Shown piece after piece: positions 10,500 to 22,135 of a stretch of 64,000 bases of DNA; within the stretch, counting starts at the first letter, position 1; each line of letters begins with the position of its first letter. Under the pieces are notes generated by a model that saw only the letters and a list, made by a program, of their open reading frames with translations, was not told the DNA's origin and ran no database searches. The position numbers and the translations under genes are program-made. Source of the DNA: Hygrocybe punicea (lineage: Eukaryota; Basidiomycota; Agaricomycetes; Agaricales; Hygrophoraceae); assembly GCA_963556145.1 (NCBI GenBank), contig OY744467.1:1922001-1986000 (forward strand). The letters run 5' to 3'.

Positions 10500-11190
10500 T
10501 CAACCCGGTGTCAGCTCTGCCATGGGGTAGGTTAACCCAGGGCAGCTATTCCAGGATGGATGGGTTGACCCAGGTCCAGCTGTTCAAGCCATGTGGGTTT
10601 ACCTGGCTTCAGTTATTGCTGCAGCACTGGGTTGACCCTAGACCAGTTCTTGCTGCACACTGGGGTTGACCTGGACCCAGCTGTTGCTGTGGCATTGGGT
10701 TGACCAGGGCCCAGCACATGCTGGAGGGGGTGACTGGGGTCCAGCGATTGCTGGGTTGACCTGGCCCCAGCTCTTGCTGCAGGATTGGGTCAACCCAGGT
10801 CCAGCTCTTGTTGCAGCATCGGGTCAACCCAGGTCCAGCTCTTACTGCTGCACCGGGTGCACCCAGGGCCAGCTTTTGCTGCAGCACTGGGTCAACCCAG
10901 GGCCAGCTATTGCTGGAGCATTGGGTTGACCTGGTCCCAGCTCTTGCTGCAGCACTGGGTTGACCCAGGTCCAGCACCTCCTGCAGGGCTTGGGTTGACC
11001 AGGGTCCAGCTATTGATGCAGCACTTGGTTGACCCAGGTCCAGCAATTACTGCAGCATTGGGTTGACCTGGTCCCAGCTCTTGCTGCAGCACTGGGTTGA
11101 CCAGGGTCCAGCTATTGCTGCAGGGTAGGTTGACTGGGGTCCAGCCCATTCTGTAGCGTTGGTTTGATCCTGGACCCACTCAATTGGCAG
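10500..11190. repeat. Left-arm minisatellite of D1
   Basis: Tandem, imperfect units of about 39 bases containing GGTTGACC(C/T)(A/G)GG and CAGCTCTTGCTGCAGCA, inverse to the right-arm array. Frames that stay open through it on both strands are products of the repeat. Confidence 0.85.
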
Positions 11191-11639
11191 GATTACACAA
11201 AAATGTCCTCTGTATAAATAACATTACAATAATCCAAAATATGGAAAAACATGGTATGGGTCCTTGTAGCCCTTGAAAAATAGAACAACTTTCCCTCTAC
11301 AACCATGTCAATCCAAGCATTTCTTGTACAGATATTCATCATACAAGTTACAATGACTCAATTCAACAATTCCCCTATAACTTTCTATATAACACATATT
11401 TTGAAATTGTAAATGGAGGGAACAGTGGCCCTTAGGACATAGACAAACTGTCCCTCTCAAACTATGCAATTTGGTGCAGTATTTCACAAGTTATCATTTT
11501 ACTAGGACCTCCTTCTTTAAAAGATTTATTTTTCAAAAAGGTCATTGTATATGCAAATAGCAATAAAGTAGACACATAAATTTAATAATAATTATATCCA
11601 AATACATAATTAAATAGTAAAGGGCAGGAGGCAGATGAG

Positions 11640-12160
11640 AGGAAGATAGGTGGGTGTGGAGTGGGAGGAAGGTGGTTGTGGGTGTGGGAGGAAGGTGGGT
11701 GTGGAGTGGAGGAAGGTGGGTGTGGGAGAAGGGAGTGCGAGTGCGAGAAGAGGGAAGGTGGGAAGGCAGCAGGCAAGGGCAGCAGGGAGAGGGAGAGGGA
11801 GAGGGAGAGGGAGAGGGAGGAGGAGAGGGAGGAGAGTCGGAAGTACAGACCGGTTGCGTTCCCGTTGTCCTCGTCGTCTTTGTCTACGTCTCCGCCGTCC
11901 TCGTCCTCGTCGTTCCCGTCCCAGTCGTCCCCGTCCCCATCGTCCCCGTTTCCGCCGTTCCGGTCCCTGTCGTTCCCGTTCCCGTCGTTCCTCTCGGTGT
12001 CGTCATCGTCCTCGTTGTCGTTGTCATCGCCCATAGTCCTCGTCGTCCGCCAGATCGTCGTCGTCGTCTGCGTCGTCCTATCGTCCCCTCGCTAGCCGTC
12101 CCCGTCGTTCCCGTCCCCGTCGTTCCCGTTCCCGTCGTCCCCGTTCCCATCGTCCTCCTT

Positions 12161-12193
<33 letters not shown>

Positions 12194-12450
12194 CTCGTCA
12201 TCATCCTCGTCCTCGTTGTCGTCATCGTCGTCGTCCTCGTCCTCGTCATCGTCCTCGTCCTCGTCCTCGTCATCGTCGTCGTCCTCGTCCTCGTCATCGT
12301 CCTCGTCCTCGTCCTCGTCATCGTCGTCGTCCTCGTCGTCGTCATCGTCGTCGTCCTCGTCGTCGTCATCGTCGTCGTCCTCTCGTCCTCGTTGTCGTCA
12401 TCCCCGTCTCCGTCCCCGTCGTCGTCCTCGTCGTTCCCTGGATGCTCCCG
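11640..12450. repeat. Simple repeats of the D1 left arm
   Basis: A G-rich block (GGTGGGTGTGGAGTGG, GAGAGGGAGAGGGA) is followed by a long CGT/TCG/TCC/TCA triplet tract. Ser- or Val-rich open frames over it are compositional. Confidence 0.85.
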
Positions 12451-13779
12451 TCGTCCTGTTGTCTCTTCGCTGGCCGTCTCCGTCCCCGTCGTCTTCCCTG
12501 GCTGGCCGTCTGTGCCCTCGTCGCCTCTGTCCCCGTCATTGCCTGCCATCCGCCGTTTCGGCCCTTCAGTTGGGTGTTGACGTGACATGGCGCGGGCATG
12601 CCTGTTGCGGTTAATTTCAGGCGCGGCAGTGAGAAAGTCCTTCATAAAAACAATAATATTATCTAGCATAGTAATAGTAATAAATTTTGAGAAATCTACT
12701 TACCTTCTACTTGATTTTGCTGCTGTTGCTGTTCTCGTGGACGCATCATGGAGTACGCGACGATTTGAACCCACGCCGGAGGTTGCCGATTGCCCAAACG
12801 GGCGCGAGTTGCCTTATATGTAACCAAGATATTACTTTTCTCAGTGTAATTGCATGGAGCACAACGACTGTGTAGCACATTTAAGACCATGTAGAGATAG
12901 AATTAGCCTCTAACTACATCCTCCCCAAATTTTGTATTTTATTATGGCATACATAGAGAGATATCCATGATTCATTGATACCTCCCTGCCAATTCTGGAC
13001 CCTTAAAGTGCTACTTTACCAATATTGCTCTGAAAAATATGAGAATAATTTGGAAACTACTATGTAAAGTATCTATTGTATTGATGATCAGTGCCTGGCA
13101 CTTGGTGGTCCCGGAATCTGTTGTAGCCAAGAAATGAAAGGTTCAAAGTAAAGCTGAACTTGAAGTTCGGACGCGGTTGATGGGTCAGCCACAATGCACA
13201 ATTCTGTGCATTTGCTTGGCTGAAACAAAGGTCCTGGTCCACCCACAATCAGGCACTTATGTGTACCACAATGAGTACTCATTAAAGTACTCCTTAGATT
13301 AATTTCAGATTTTTAAGACAAAGTTAGATCATTAAGGGTCCAATTCTGGCAGAGGAATGGAATAAATTGTGAATAGCTCTTGATGCAGGGCCGAATAAAA
13401 TACAAATTTTGGTATGAGGGTAGATATACCATATTTACACCTTTTGAGGATCTCACTTCGGGTATGCATGCATTGTTGTGCATGCTAGAAGATTCAAAAG
13501 CTTCAGCGACACTTCCATGTTTGGCAACTCGAACCCGTTTGGGAAATCGGCAACAGCCGGTTGGCTTTCCCGCGCGAGTTCAAAGCTTCGACTCGTTGAT
13601 TTCAACAACGCGTCAACGCGTCAGACGGGTGCAGAGGAGCACCCAAGGTAAATTTCTGATTTGAACATTTTTGTCTTCTTTGCTAATTGTTGACCTTTTG
13701 CAGCTACACCACGCCAAACACAGGCGAATCCAAAAACCCATCACCAGAACACAACGCGCCAGCAAACAGAACGGAAGCC

Positions 13780-14540
13780 GACGAAAACGGCCACCGTGAG
13801 GATGGCGGAAACGAGGCCGCGAGGCCGGGTACGAGGATGCGCCAACGACCAGGACGGACGGCCGAGACAACCACGACGGCAACGACGAGGTCAGTCGACG
13901 AGGTCACAGACGGCCGGCGACGGGACAACGGGACGGAGAAGGATAGCGACGGGACGACAGGACGACGGAGACGACGACGACCATCCGGGGGACGACGACA
14001 ACCATCCAGGTGGCGACGAGGACGACGACGGGGACGGAGACGCGGATGACGACGACAACGAGGACGATGACGACGACGACGGGAACGACGGGAACGGGAA
14101 CGACAGCGACGGGGACGACGGGGACGAGGACGGCGGAGACGCAGACGAGGACGACAGGACGAGGACGACGGGACGAGGACGGCGGAGACGTAGACGAAGA
14201 CGACGGGACGAGGACGGCGGAGACGTAGACGAAGACGACGGGACGAGGACGGCGGAGACGTAGACGAAGACGACGAGGACAACGGGAACGTATGTACATT
14301 CCACTCTCCTCCCTCTCCCTCTCCCTCTCCCTCTCCCTCTCCGTCTCCATCTCTGTCTCCCTCCCGTCCCTGCTGCCTTCCCACCTTCCCCCTTCTCCCA
14401 CTCCCACTCCCTTCTCCCACTCCCACTCCCTTCTCCCACTCCCACTCCCTTCTCCCACTCCCACTCCCTTCTCCCACTCCCACCTTCCTCCCTCTCCTAC
14501 TCCCACCTTCCTCCCTCTCCCACTCCCCTATCTTCCTCTC
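13780..14540. repeat. Simple repeats of the D1 right arm
   Basis: A GAC/GAG/GGA triplet tract then CTCCCT and CTCCCACTC repeats, the inverse of the left-arm block. Confidence 0.85.
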
Positions 14541-15019
14541 ACCTGCCTTCTGCCCTTCACTATATAATTATGTATTTGGATAAAATAATCATTAAATTTA
14601 TGTGTCTATTTTAAGTAATAGTGAGGATATATATATTGATTCCAATGGAGAATTGAGCAATATTAAATAGAAAAGCACAATATTTGAAGTGGGGTAAGTT
14701 CTGATTTTGTCATAGATTGTCATTGGGAATAAATAGCTCCTGTAACGGCTGATAGCTGATAGTGAAAGTAAGATATTGTGCATTGTCAAAATAATAATGT
14801 TTTAATTTTGCTATTCCCTGTGCTTTTAATAAGTGCATTCAAATTATATTATGTGGTACATTGTGTGTCATGTACAGATTGAAAAATTTTGAGGACTTTA
14901 TATGGCAGTTTCTGAGTAAATATTGGCTTGAGCTGGTGTGAGCTCTGTCAATGTTGTGAACATGAAATAATTGCAGGCAGACTGGGGTGTGGCTCAAGCC
15001 TGTGGACCAACATGAGCCC

Positions 15020-17100
15020 ACATGGCAGCAAGAGCTGGATCCTGGTCAACCAAATCCTGCAGCGAGAGCTAGGCCAGGGTCAACCCAATTCTGCAGCAAG
15101 AGCTGAGCATGGCAACCCAGTGCTGGAGCAATAGCCAGACCGTGGTGAACCCAATCCTGCCGATTGAGTGGGTCCAGGATCAAACCAACGCTACAGAATG
15201 GGCTGGACCCCAGTCAACCTACCCTGCAGCAATAGCTGGACCCTGGTCAACCCAGTGCTGCAGCAAGAGCTGGGACCAGGTCAACCCAATGCTGCAGTAA
15301 TTGCTGGACCTGGGTCAACCAAGTGCTGCAGCAATAGCTGGACCCCGGTCAACCTATCCTGCAGCAAGTACTGGGCCAGGGTCTACCTAGTGCAGCTAGT
15401 GTATTGCACAGGTAACCCCCGGGTATTTTTGGCTGTACCCATACCCACACCCGTTGTACCTGCGGGTACAAAACCCGCGGGTTTTACCCATCATTTTAAG
15501 CCCCGGATTGTCCAAAACGGTCAAGTATTGAGCTAGATATGCTCAAAATACTGCAATGAGGTATTTTGAGCATATCTAGCTCATTACTTGACCATTTTGG
15601 ATGATCCAGGGCTTAAAAAAAAGCTGGCGGGTCCAGGAATCCGTAGCCGTACCCTACCCGTACCCGTACCCGTGGCAAAACCCGCGGGTTTACCCGTACC
15701 CGTGCAATACACTAAGTGGAGCAGCAATAGCTGGACCCTGGTCAACCCAAGCCCTGCAGCAATAGCTGGACCCCAGTCAACCTACCCCACAGCAAGTGCT
15801 GGGCCAGGGTCAACCCAGTGCTGCAGAAATAGCTGGACCCCGGTCAACCAAAGCCCTGCAGGAAGTGCTGGACCTCGGTCAACCCAGTGCTGCAGCAAGA
15901 GCTGGGACCAGGTCAACCTACCCTGCAGCAAGTGCTGGGCCAGGGTCAACCAAATGCTGCAGCAATAGCTGGACCCCGGTCAACCCAAGCCCTGCAGGAA
16001 GTGCTGGACCCGGGTCAACCCAGTGCTGCAGCAAGAGCTGGGACCAGGTCAACCCAATGGCGCAGTAATTGCTGGACCTGGGTCAACCAAGTGCTGCATC
16101 AATAGCTGGACCCTGGTCAACCCAGTGCTGCAGCAATAGCTGGACCCCAGTCAACCTACCCCGCAGCAAGTGCTGGGCCAGGGTCAACCCAGTGCTGCAG
16201 AAATAGCTGGACCCTGGTCAACCCAAGCCCTGCAGGAAGTGCTGGACCCTGGTCAACCCAAGCCCTGCAGGAAGTGCTGAACCCAGGTCAACCCAGTGCT
16301 GCAGCAAGAGCTGGGACCGGGTCAACCCAATGGCGCAGTAATTGCTGGACCTGGGTCAACCAAGTGCTGCATCAATAGCTGGACCCCGGTCAACCCAGTG
16401 CTGCAGCAAGAGCTGGGACCAGGTCAACCCAATGGCGCAGTAATTGCTGGACCTGGGTTAAACAAGTGCTGCATCAATAGCTGGACCCTGGTCAACCCAA
16501 GCCCTGCAGGAGGTGCTGGACCTGGGTCAACCCAGTGCTGCAGCAAGAGCTGGGACCAGGTCAACCCAATGCTCCAGCAATAGCTGGCCCTGGGTTGACC
16601 CAGTGCTGCAGCAAAAGCTGGCCCTGGGTGCACCCGGTGCAGCAGTAAGAGCTGGACCTGGGTTGACCCGATGCTGCAACAAGAGCTGGACCTGGGTTGA
16701 CCCAATCCTGCAGCAAGAGCTGGGGCCAGGTCAACCCAGCAATCGCTGGACCCCAGTCACCCCCTCCAGCATGTGCTGGGCCCTGGTCAACCCAATGCCA
16801 CAGCAACAGCTGGGTCCAGGTCAACCCCAGTGTGCAGCAAGAACTGGTCTAGGGTCAACCCAGTGCTGCAGCAATAACTGAAGCCAGGTAAACCCACATG
16901 GCTTGAACAGCTGGACCTGGGTCAACCCATCCATCCTGGAATAGCTGCCCTGGGTTAACCTACCCCATGGCAGAGCTGACACCGGGTTGACCCACCCAGG
17001 CGCCCTTGACCAGCAAGATCTGTACCTGGGTCAACCTACCACACCACATTTCCCCAGCAAGAGCTGTCTTTTGGGTTAACCTACCCCCCCACCAAGCAAC
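15020..17100. repeat. Right-arm minisatellite of D1
   Basis: Longer array of the same ~39-base unit in the opposite orientation (CTGCAGCAAGAGCTGGGACC, GGTCAACCC). It is broken by the hAT MITE at 15,397-15,714. The extra units explain why the right arm is longer than the left. Confidence 0.85.
15397..15714. mobile_element. 318-base hAT-type MITE within D1
   Basis: Ends are TAGTGTATTGCAC and its inverse GTGCAATACACTA, with CCCGCGGG(T) palindromes and an internal hairpin (about 15,530-15,590). Flanks are AGTGCAGC on the left and AGTGGAGC on the right, an 8-base duplication with one mismatch. It has no coding capacity and lies inside the D1 array, so it is the youngest layer here. Confidence 0.75.
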
Positions 17101-17169
17101 TGCGCTATGTGTACCTACCTTTTGCAACTATATCTGCGATCGGGTTAACCAAAACGACTGGGTCTACTG

Positions 17170-19591
17170 CTACGAAACTATACCCGAGAACCCGGCAATT
17201 CGACGTTTCATTTGGGAGCACTTCCAAGGTGTCAACCGCGTCATCCAGCGTTTCCGCTATGTTGGCGGTACCTTCAACGGCAAAAAACTCGAGTTGTGTC
17301 GACCCTCAGTCATCGTTGTTGGCCACCGATGCACATACGAAGGAAGAGTAGCCGACGACTCCAAAGTACAGAAGATTCGCGATTGGCCACTGCCGACCAA
17401 CCTCACCGAAGTTCGAGCCTTTCTCGGCATCTGCGGCGTCTTGCGTATTTTTATCAAGGACTTCTCGCTTCACTCCCGACCCCTCGTCCGCCTTACCCGC
17501 AAAGGTATACCCTTCGAATTTGGTGAAGAAGAAGAGACCGCCGTCGACTACCTCAAAAACGCCGTCATTACGTCGCCAGCGCTGCGCGCTATCGACTACA
17601 CGCGTGAATGGGAAGTGATTCTCGCCATTGATTCATCCGTCCTTGGAGTCGGCTTCGTTCTCATGCAAATCCGCGCTGACAGAAAACGTTATCTGAATTG
17701 CTTTGGTTCAATATCGTGGAACGAACGCGAAGCCCGATACTCCCAGTCCAAGCTCGAACTCTACGGCCTCTTCAGGGCCCTCCGCGCCTACCGAATCTTC
17801 ATCATCGGCGTCCGCAACCTCACCGTTGAAGTCGACACAAAGTACATAAAAGGGATGCTCAACAACCCCGACATTCAGCCCAATGCAACGATCAACCGAT
17901 GGATAGCCGGCGTGCTCTTATTTGACTTTAGACTCGTTCACGTACCCGCTTCCGCACATGGTGCACCCGACGGACTCTCCCGACGTCCCCGCGCTGCAGA
18001 AGACCCCGAGGAGATCAACGATTCTGACGATTGGCTCGACCACTCCTACGGTTTCTTTATGGAAGTCGTCAACTACCGACCCGTCCCCATACCGTCTAAG
18101 CCGATTGCCGTATGTGGCCGCTGCCGTGCCACAGCCGACCAACTCCAAGAATTACCCGCCGTCCTCGTCTACACAAATCAGGAAGCCGTTTCTGACATAC
18201 CGCGATCCGATAAAGCCCGCGTGGCCGACGCTCGTCTTGCCCTCGTCGAGACTTGGTTACGAGATCTAACCCGACCCGCGAACTTCACGGACGAAGAATA
18301 CCGTCTGTTCCTACGATACGCCCTTGAATTCTTCGTCACCAATAACAAGCTTTGGCGCAAAGACCGTCACGGAAAACACAAACTCGTCATACCGCCCGAC
18401 CGCCGGCTCCAGTTACTCAAAGACGCTCACGACTCTCTCGGCCACAAAGGTATATTCTCCATCCGTGCTCGGCTACTCGATCGTTTCTGGTGGCCGCACC
18501 TCGACCACGACGTTAAGTGGTATGTCCAGTCTTGCCATCAGTGCCAAGTACGGCAAATGCGTTATCATCACATTCCGCCCACCGTCGCTACACCGGCCTC
18601 GCTATTTCGTAAAGCGTATGTCGACACAATGTTTATGCCACGATCCGGCGGCTATCGATACATCGTCCAAGCCCATTGCTCCCTGTCCGCCTACCCTGAG
18701 TTCCGCATGTTACACCGCGAGACCGGCTCCACCATCGGCACGTTCTTGTTCGAAGACATCTTATGCCGTTGGGGCGCTCTCGAAGAAATCGTTACCGACA
18801 ACGGCAAGCCGTTCGTAGAAGCGCTCGACTATCTCGCCTCCTGCTACGGTATCCGCCACATCCGCATTTCGCCCTATAACTCACAAGCGAACGGACCCGT
18901 TGAGCGTCGCCACCTAGATGTCTGGGAGGCCATTATGAAAAGTTGTGACGGAGATGAAAAGAAATGGCACACCGTAACCCACTCCGTATTTTGGGCCGAA
19001 CGGGTCACGACACACAAAAGCCTCGGATACTCATCCTACTACATCGCACACGGAGTAGAACCGCTTTTTCCATTCGATTTTGCCGAAGCTACGTACATGG
19101 TTCCGACGCAAGATACGATGTCTACGACCGACCTCATAGTCATCCGCGCCCGACAACTTCGTAAACGAGAAGCCGACCTCGATCGGGTCAAAGAAAAGCT
19201 TACCAAATCTCGGCTCGCGTCCACCCAGCAATTCGAGCAGAAATACGCCAACACGATCAAAGTTTACGACTTCGAACCCGGTAACCTCGTTCTCGTCCGA
19301 AATTCACGTATCGAAATGTCTCTCGATCGTAAAGCAAAACCGCGGTACTTTGGACCCATGGTTGTCATCAGGAAAACAGAAGGCGGATCCTACATACTCG
19401 CCGAACTCGACGGTGCGGTTTCTAAATCTCGATTTGCCGCTTTCCGAGTCGTACCCTACCACGCCCGCTCAAAAATATCGATACCGTTGGACGACTTCTT
19501 ACAATACCCCGATGCCGACAATGCCGATTCAAACGATCTTGATGATCCGACGTACCCACCCTCTATAGACTCCTCACCCGACGACGATTAA
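17170..19591 (+). pseudogene. Pol of element A, second part (RT thumb, RNase H, integrase)
   Basis: Resumes at YETIPENPAIRRFIWEH, the RT palm/thumb side, without the catalytic FxDD. RNase H follows with its three acidic positions (AIDSSVLG, SKLELYG, VEVDTKY). The integrase has an HHCC site (HDSLGHKG ... CHQCQ), the DDE core (AYVDTMF, VTDNGKPF, NGPVERRH) and a C-terminal GPF/Y-like segment (PRYFGPMVV). RNase H and integrase look intact; only the D1-adjacent RT segment is missing. The open frame extending into D1 upstream of 17,170 is accidental. It ends with TAA about 200 bases before the 3' end of the antisense gene. Confidence 0.92.
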
Positions 19592-19791
19592 GCATTTCAT
19601 TCTGTCCACGTTATACCCCCATTTTATTTAGTTCCTCTTAGTTTTCTAACGATATGACGAATGATGCGAATAGTCCTATGTCTTCGGGAGCCGATCGGCT
19701 TTCCTTAGCTGGGTGAACAAGCTGACACGTCTTTTATGTACACGATATATTTTTTTATATACAATGGGCTCGTTATTTTTATATATTTATT

Positions 19792-21179
19792 TTACAGGCG
19801 GCCGGTCTCGTAATCCCGCTTCAACATCGCCAACCTTGAGGTCGACCGTTCGAGATCGACGCGAAGCCGCTGGAACTCTTGACCGAAGTGGACGAGGTGA
19901 CGGTTGACGTTGGTGCCCAGGGCTCCCAGCTCCTCCGTAAGGACCGCTAGTCGCGCCGACACTTGCTCGTAATTCTCCATCGTCAAAACGAATGGGTTCG
20001 CTGCCGAGGCCGTCCTAAGCCTTTTCGTCGGCCGCTCTTCCTCCGACTCATCCTCGTCTTCGTCATCGTCCTCGACCAACTCCACGTCCTCGACCCGCGG
20101 TTTGCTCGTTGAGGCCCGGGCAGGCCTACTGCGGATGGGCTTTGTCGTGAATGACAACGGCTTCCTTGTGCCGACCGCGACCTCTTTGCCCTTTCCGGTA
20201 TCCGCCTTGCGCCGACCCCCGCCCATCCGGTGTGTAGCGTTAGTACATCTCTTCTTCAGCCTCCGGCATCGTTCGCACACGTAGCCCGTGACGCCTCGAC
20301 ACGCCTCTTGTGCCTTGACACAGTTGGTGCAGGGTTGTAGGGGAAACGGCCTGGTGAACTATTACCAGGATCAGTGACTAAAGAACAAAGGAACCGACAC
20401 ATGAACTCACCGTCGTACCAGCCAGGTCTCCAGTCTCTATGCCTGGCGTATCTACGTCTTCTACATCGGCCGGTGTCTCTGGTGCCGGGTCGACGGGGCC
20501 TTCCTCTGGCTCAACTGCGGCTTCCCCTTCCGGAATCGACTCAGTCCTTGGTTCACCCGCGTTTGCTTCAGCTCGGGGTTCTTCGCTGAGCCGCCGCCGA
20601 TACGCGGCTCCATCCCTTTCAACCCGGTCCGCTTCTTGATTCCAGTGCTGCTCGTGTTGTTCTATTCTAAGCCGCTCTCGCCTTTCCTCTGCCGCCTTTC
20701 ACCTTTTCTCTGCCTCCGCTCGTGCACTTGCCTCTGCCATCTGTCTGGCCTCCTCTTCCCGCGTAGCCGCTTCTTCATCCGCCCGCCGTCTGGCTTCTTC
20801 CTGTTCCTGCCTCTCCCGGTCCGCCGCTTCTTTCAGCCACTCTTCGACATCGTTGGCGTACGATTGGCGGTCGGCCCATAACGGTGGCGTTACTGGCCTC
20901 GTACCACCAGCTCGGAGTTCCGCGACGATTCCATTATAAGCACGCTGGCGGGACGACATGAGCTATCTTAGGACACGCGTAGTCAATACGGAAACTCACC
21001 AGCGCCTTCTTGCGGCCGCTTAACCATTGTTGGGCCATCCCCTCATTGCCGTCCACCATCGTTACGAGGTCGTCGCTATGAAACACGGTGACCGCGTTGA
21101 TGGCCTCTTCGTAGTCCGCCCGGACATCGGGTTCGATGCTTTCGACGAAAGCGAGGAAGTTGTCGTAGACTTGGGACAT
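19792..21179 (-). pseudogene. Antisense Zn2Cys6 coiled-coil gene carried by Gypsy element A
   Basis: Minus-strand gene between pol and the 3' LTR, opposed to gag-pol. Exon 1 (from ATG 21,179) codes MSQVYDNFLAF... to about 21,000. Exon 2 (about 20,950-20,413) codes a charged Arg/Glu coiled coil. Exon 3 (about 20,361-19,792) codes C-x2-C-x6-C-x7-C-x2-C-x6-C (from PCTNCVKAQEAC), the spacing of fungal GAL4-type binuclear zinc clusters, then an acidic stretch (EDDDEDEDESEEE) and a C-terminal coiled coil. GT-AG boundaries fit. One in-frame TGA (20,699-20,701) breaks exon 2. A diverged copy with the same exon plan lies at 26,528-27,994. DNA binding is inferred from cysteine spacing. The role, host targets or element regulation, is unknown. 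Confidence 0.7.
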
Positions 21180-21349
21180 TGTGAACGTGTGATGGTGTAG
21201 AGGAAAGGTCGGATCAACAATGAGAAATTTTTTATTTTTTTTACTTTGCCGTTGTTTGGCCGCTCACGTGATTGGCCACATTCGCAACCCGCATTCGGAG
21301 ACCCCATATTCTCGACCACGGATGGTCTCTATTAGAAGACCCAAGGAGA

Positions 21350-22135
21350 TGTAGAGGGTCCTCGACCCTCTGAGGCCGTAACATCGATATCTAGCGAATC
21401 CGCTCGAACCCGACGTCTCTAGCAATCTACGTTCGAACCCGACGCAACCCGACGCAACCCGATGCATACCGACTAGCACGGCCGCTCACGTACCTGGTCG
21501 GTCTATCTCCTAAACTCGCGGAACTTCAAATATCAAAGATAGATCTCATCGGACTGGGATCCCGACATCGGACTTGCCTTATTCATGCCTAGCGTCTCCC
21601 TTATGGGGATATAGTAAAGTATTTTGCATCTTTTACGGTTTTTTATATCTTCCACCCATTTTCCCTGTCATCGTCGCCTCGCAACGCTCTTCCTACTTCC
21701 CCATTTTTATTCTCCTTTGTTTCCTCTCATCGGCCGAGGACTCTCGTCCGAATCTAGGTACAGAACTTTGTAGTATAAAAACGGTGCCCAAGCGCCGTCT
21801 CAAAATAAGAAACCAGTTCCCCCATTTCCTCTCTCTGAGAATTAAGTCTCTCAGTAAATTCCATCGCACACATTGCTCGTCGGATTCCTCGACGCCCTCT
21901 CCGTCGTTCTACCGCCTTTATCTCTACGTTTCTCATCACCCGACACCCGACCCGCCGTACCCGACATCGTCGGCTTCGATCGGTCTCGATAGATTTCAGT
22001 AGTTTACTTGGCGGCTTCTTACTTTTTATATCCTATTATCTTACTGAAGCTTGTTAGACTATTCCTAGTCACTTCTACGCTGACCCCACAGGCTTAGGAT
22101 TATTATTCCGCAGCCACCCCGACCTCGCCTTTACA
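21350..22135 (+). repeat. 3' LTR of element A
   Basis: Begins TGTAGAGGG and ends TTTACA; nearly identical to the 5' LTR. The purine-rich run agaagacccaaggaga just upstream (21,334-21,349) is a weak polypurine tract candidate. Confidence 0.95.

Larger units (their letters stand above)
10321..17169. mobile_element. D1: giant near-palindromic DNA element with array-filled inverted repeats
   Basis: Ends are exact inverses for about 65 bases, starting CAGTAGACCCAGTCGTTTTG. Inward, both arms carry tandem units of about 39 bases (GGTTGACCCAGGTCCAGC plus CTGCAGCA), a matching unique segment (about 11,170 and 15,150), a matching AT-rich block, CT-rich repeats (about 11,640 and 14,540), GAC/GTC triplet tracts, and a matching inner block (about 12,770-12,810 and 13,525-13,560). 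Most of the 6.8 kb is therefore one large inverted repeat. No transposase or supported gene is seen. The ends resemble those of the Plavaka-type element at 29,615, so it may be moved by that system. No target duplication is seen, and RT sequence was lost at the site. Confidence 0.8.
5664..22135 (+). mobile_element. Ty3/Gypsy LTR retrotransposon A (with nested insertion)
   Basis: Bounded by LTRs at 5,664-6,458 and 21,350-22,135 and flanked by TCGA (5,660-5,663 and 22,136-22,139), it interrupts element B. Order: LTR, primer site, leader, gag, pol in the -1 frame, an antisense gene, LTR. The LTRs differ by about two substitutions and one 9-base indel, so insertion was recent. Pol is split by element D1 (10,321-17,169) with loss of the RT catalytic segment, so the copy is not autonomous. 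Confidence 0.95.

Noticed and set aside
11884..12669. Thr/Arg/Met-rich and Ser-rich open frames
   Set aside because: Compositional frames over triplet repeats of D1; the mirrored arm gives the same.
12745..12805. tRNA-like B-box (GGTTCAAATC on the minus strand)
   Set aside because: No acceptor stem or A-box pairing could be built, and the mirrored copy at about 13,530 lacks it; it is inside D1 repeats.
17006..17169. N-terminal extension of the A pol frame into D1
   Set aside because: It codes only the D1 terminal repeat; homology to RT begins after 17,170.
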